From Desulfovibrio sp. Dsv1 (lineage in GTDB: Bacteria > Desulfobacterota > Desulfovibrionia > Desulfovibrionales > Desulfovibrionaceae): a stretch of DNA of 12,780 nucleotides. Position 1 is the first letter of the stretch. The number at the start of each line of letters is the position of its first letter. The stretch is from contig APFI01000014.1 of the NCBI GenBank assembly GCA_000403945.1, forward strand, positions 1-12,780. The letters run 5' to 3'. Position numbers and translations under genes: made by a program. The notes under the pieces were generated by a model, which saw only the letters and a list, made by a program, of their open reading frames with translations, did not search any database and was not told the DNA's origin. Of this stretch, positions 12,618 to 12,780 are shown piece after piece.

Positions 12618-12780
12618 TGTATATTGAATCCTTTCGCATCGACGGCTTCGGCATTTTTTCCGGCGTGCAGGTGGACAACCTGCCGGCGGGCCTATCCATC
12701 TTTCTGGGGCGCAACGAGGCCGTCGATGCGAAAGGATTCAATATACATCAGCGGACCTCCAGCAGATCCACGCAGAGGCG
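12585..12780. repeat. terminal 62-bp perfect inverted repeat (fold-back)
   Basis: Bases 12585-12646 are repeated as an exact reverse complement at 12719-12780, with 72 bp between. The repeated part contains the last codons of the nuclease gene and the first codons of the ATPase, so the second copy is not an independent element. It ends at the last base of the window. This is the signature of a fold-back chimera or assembly artefact at a contig end. Confidence 0.9.
12617..12780 (+). CDS. YhaN/SbcC-type AAA ATPase, N-terminal fragment cut by fold-back
   Basis: ATG 12617 shares its A with the upstream stop and is preceded by GGAGG (12605-12609). The first 34 codons read MYIESFRIDGFGIFSGVQVD and then GLSIFLGRNEA, the typical N-terminus of YhaN-type ATPases, where the next residues should be GKST (Walker A). 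Instead, from 12719 the sequence is the exact reverse complement of 12585-12646, and the frame continues into meaningless residues to the window end. Only about 12617-12720 is native. The protein would form the SMC-like partner of the upstream nuclease, using ATP to control access to DNA ends. Its real sequence beyond NEA is not in this window. Confidence 0.8.
   Translation, partial: MYIESFRIDGFGIFSGVQVDNLPAGLSIFLGRNEAVDAKGFNIHQRTSSRSTQR

Noticed and set aside
1..12780. tRNA, rRNA or CRISPR array
   Set aside because: I saw no cloverleaf with a GGTTCRA-type T loop and no rRNA signature. No array of regularly spaced direct repeats is present; the only tandem repeats are short two-copy ones.

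Overview
The window looks like a chromosomal contig end from a GC-rich Desulfovibrionaceae-type bacterium (Desulfovibrio or a close relative). That placement is an inference from protein style (LivJ, the PNPOx-like protein, the YhaO-like nuclease), GC-rich third codon positions and gene neighbourhoods. No rRNA or other marker gene is present to prove it.

Region 1-2945 is a decayed mobile-element zone. It holds the tail of a possible DUF3987-type primase/helicase-like protein (1-198), a convergent small phage-type gene (173-514, minus), a cluster of short ATACYACGG-type repeats, a structured RNA-like block ending in an intrinsic terminator (607-677), and a gene-poor stretch that turns AT-rich (about 680-1007). 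Next come two tiny translationally coupled membrane-protein ORFs with their own terminator (minus strand, 1008-1305), a small zinc-finger/Lar-like ORF, and a tyrosine recombinase pseudogene broken by several frameshifts (1931-2912).

Region 2946-8009 is a complete, intact high-affinity branched-chain amino-acid ABC transporter operon in the order livJ-livH-livM-livG-livF. livJ encodes the periplasmic binding protein, livH and livM the two permeases, and livG and livF the two ATPases. livJ has an unusual leader: a perfect 16-bp palindrome followed by two tandem 19-nt copies of a sequence that can re-pair with it and that ends in a T run. livJ and livH are separated by a perfect 30-bp palindrome. 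livH and livM lie 2 nt apart, and livM/livG and livG/livF overlap.

Region 8010-11011 holds a PNPOx-like flavin-binding protein and an MJ1255-type glycosyltransferase, both on the minus strand. They are separated by a 141-bp segment bounded by perfect 15-bp inverted repeats. On the plus strand follow the ruins of a family-2 glycosyltransferase and a TPR-like protein of unknown role.

Region 11337-12780 starts a DNA-repair operon: a YhaO/SbcD/Mre11-type metallophosphoesterase overlapping the start of a YhaN-type AAA ATPase. The last 62 bases are an exact reverse complement of 12585-12646. They cut the ATPase just before its expected Walker A lysine, which most likely marks a fold-back artefact at the contig end and not biology.
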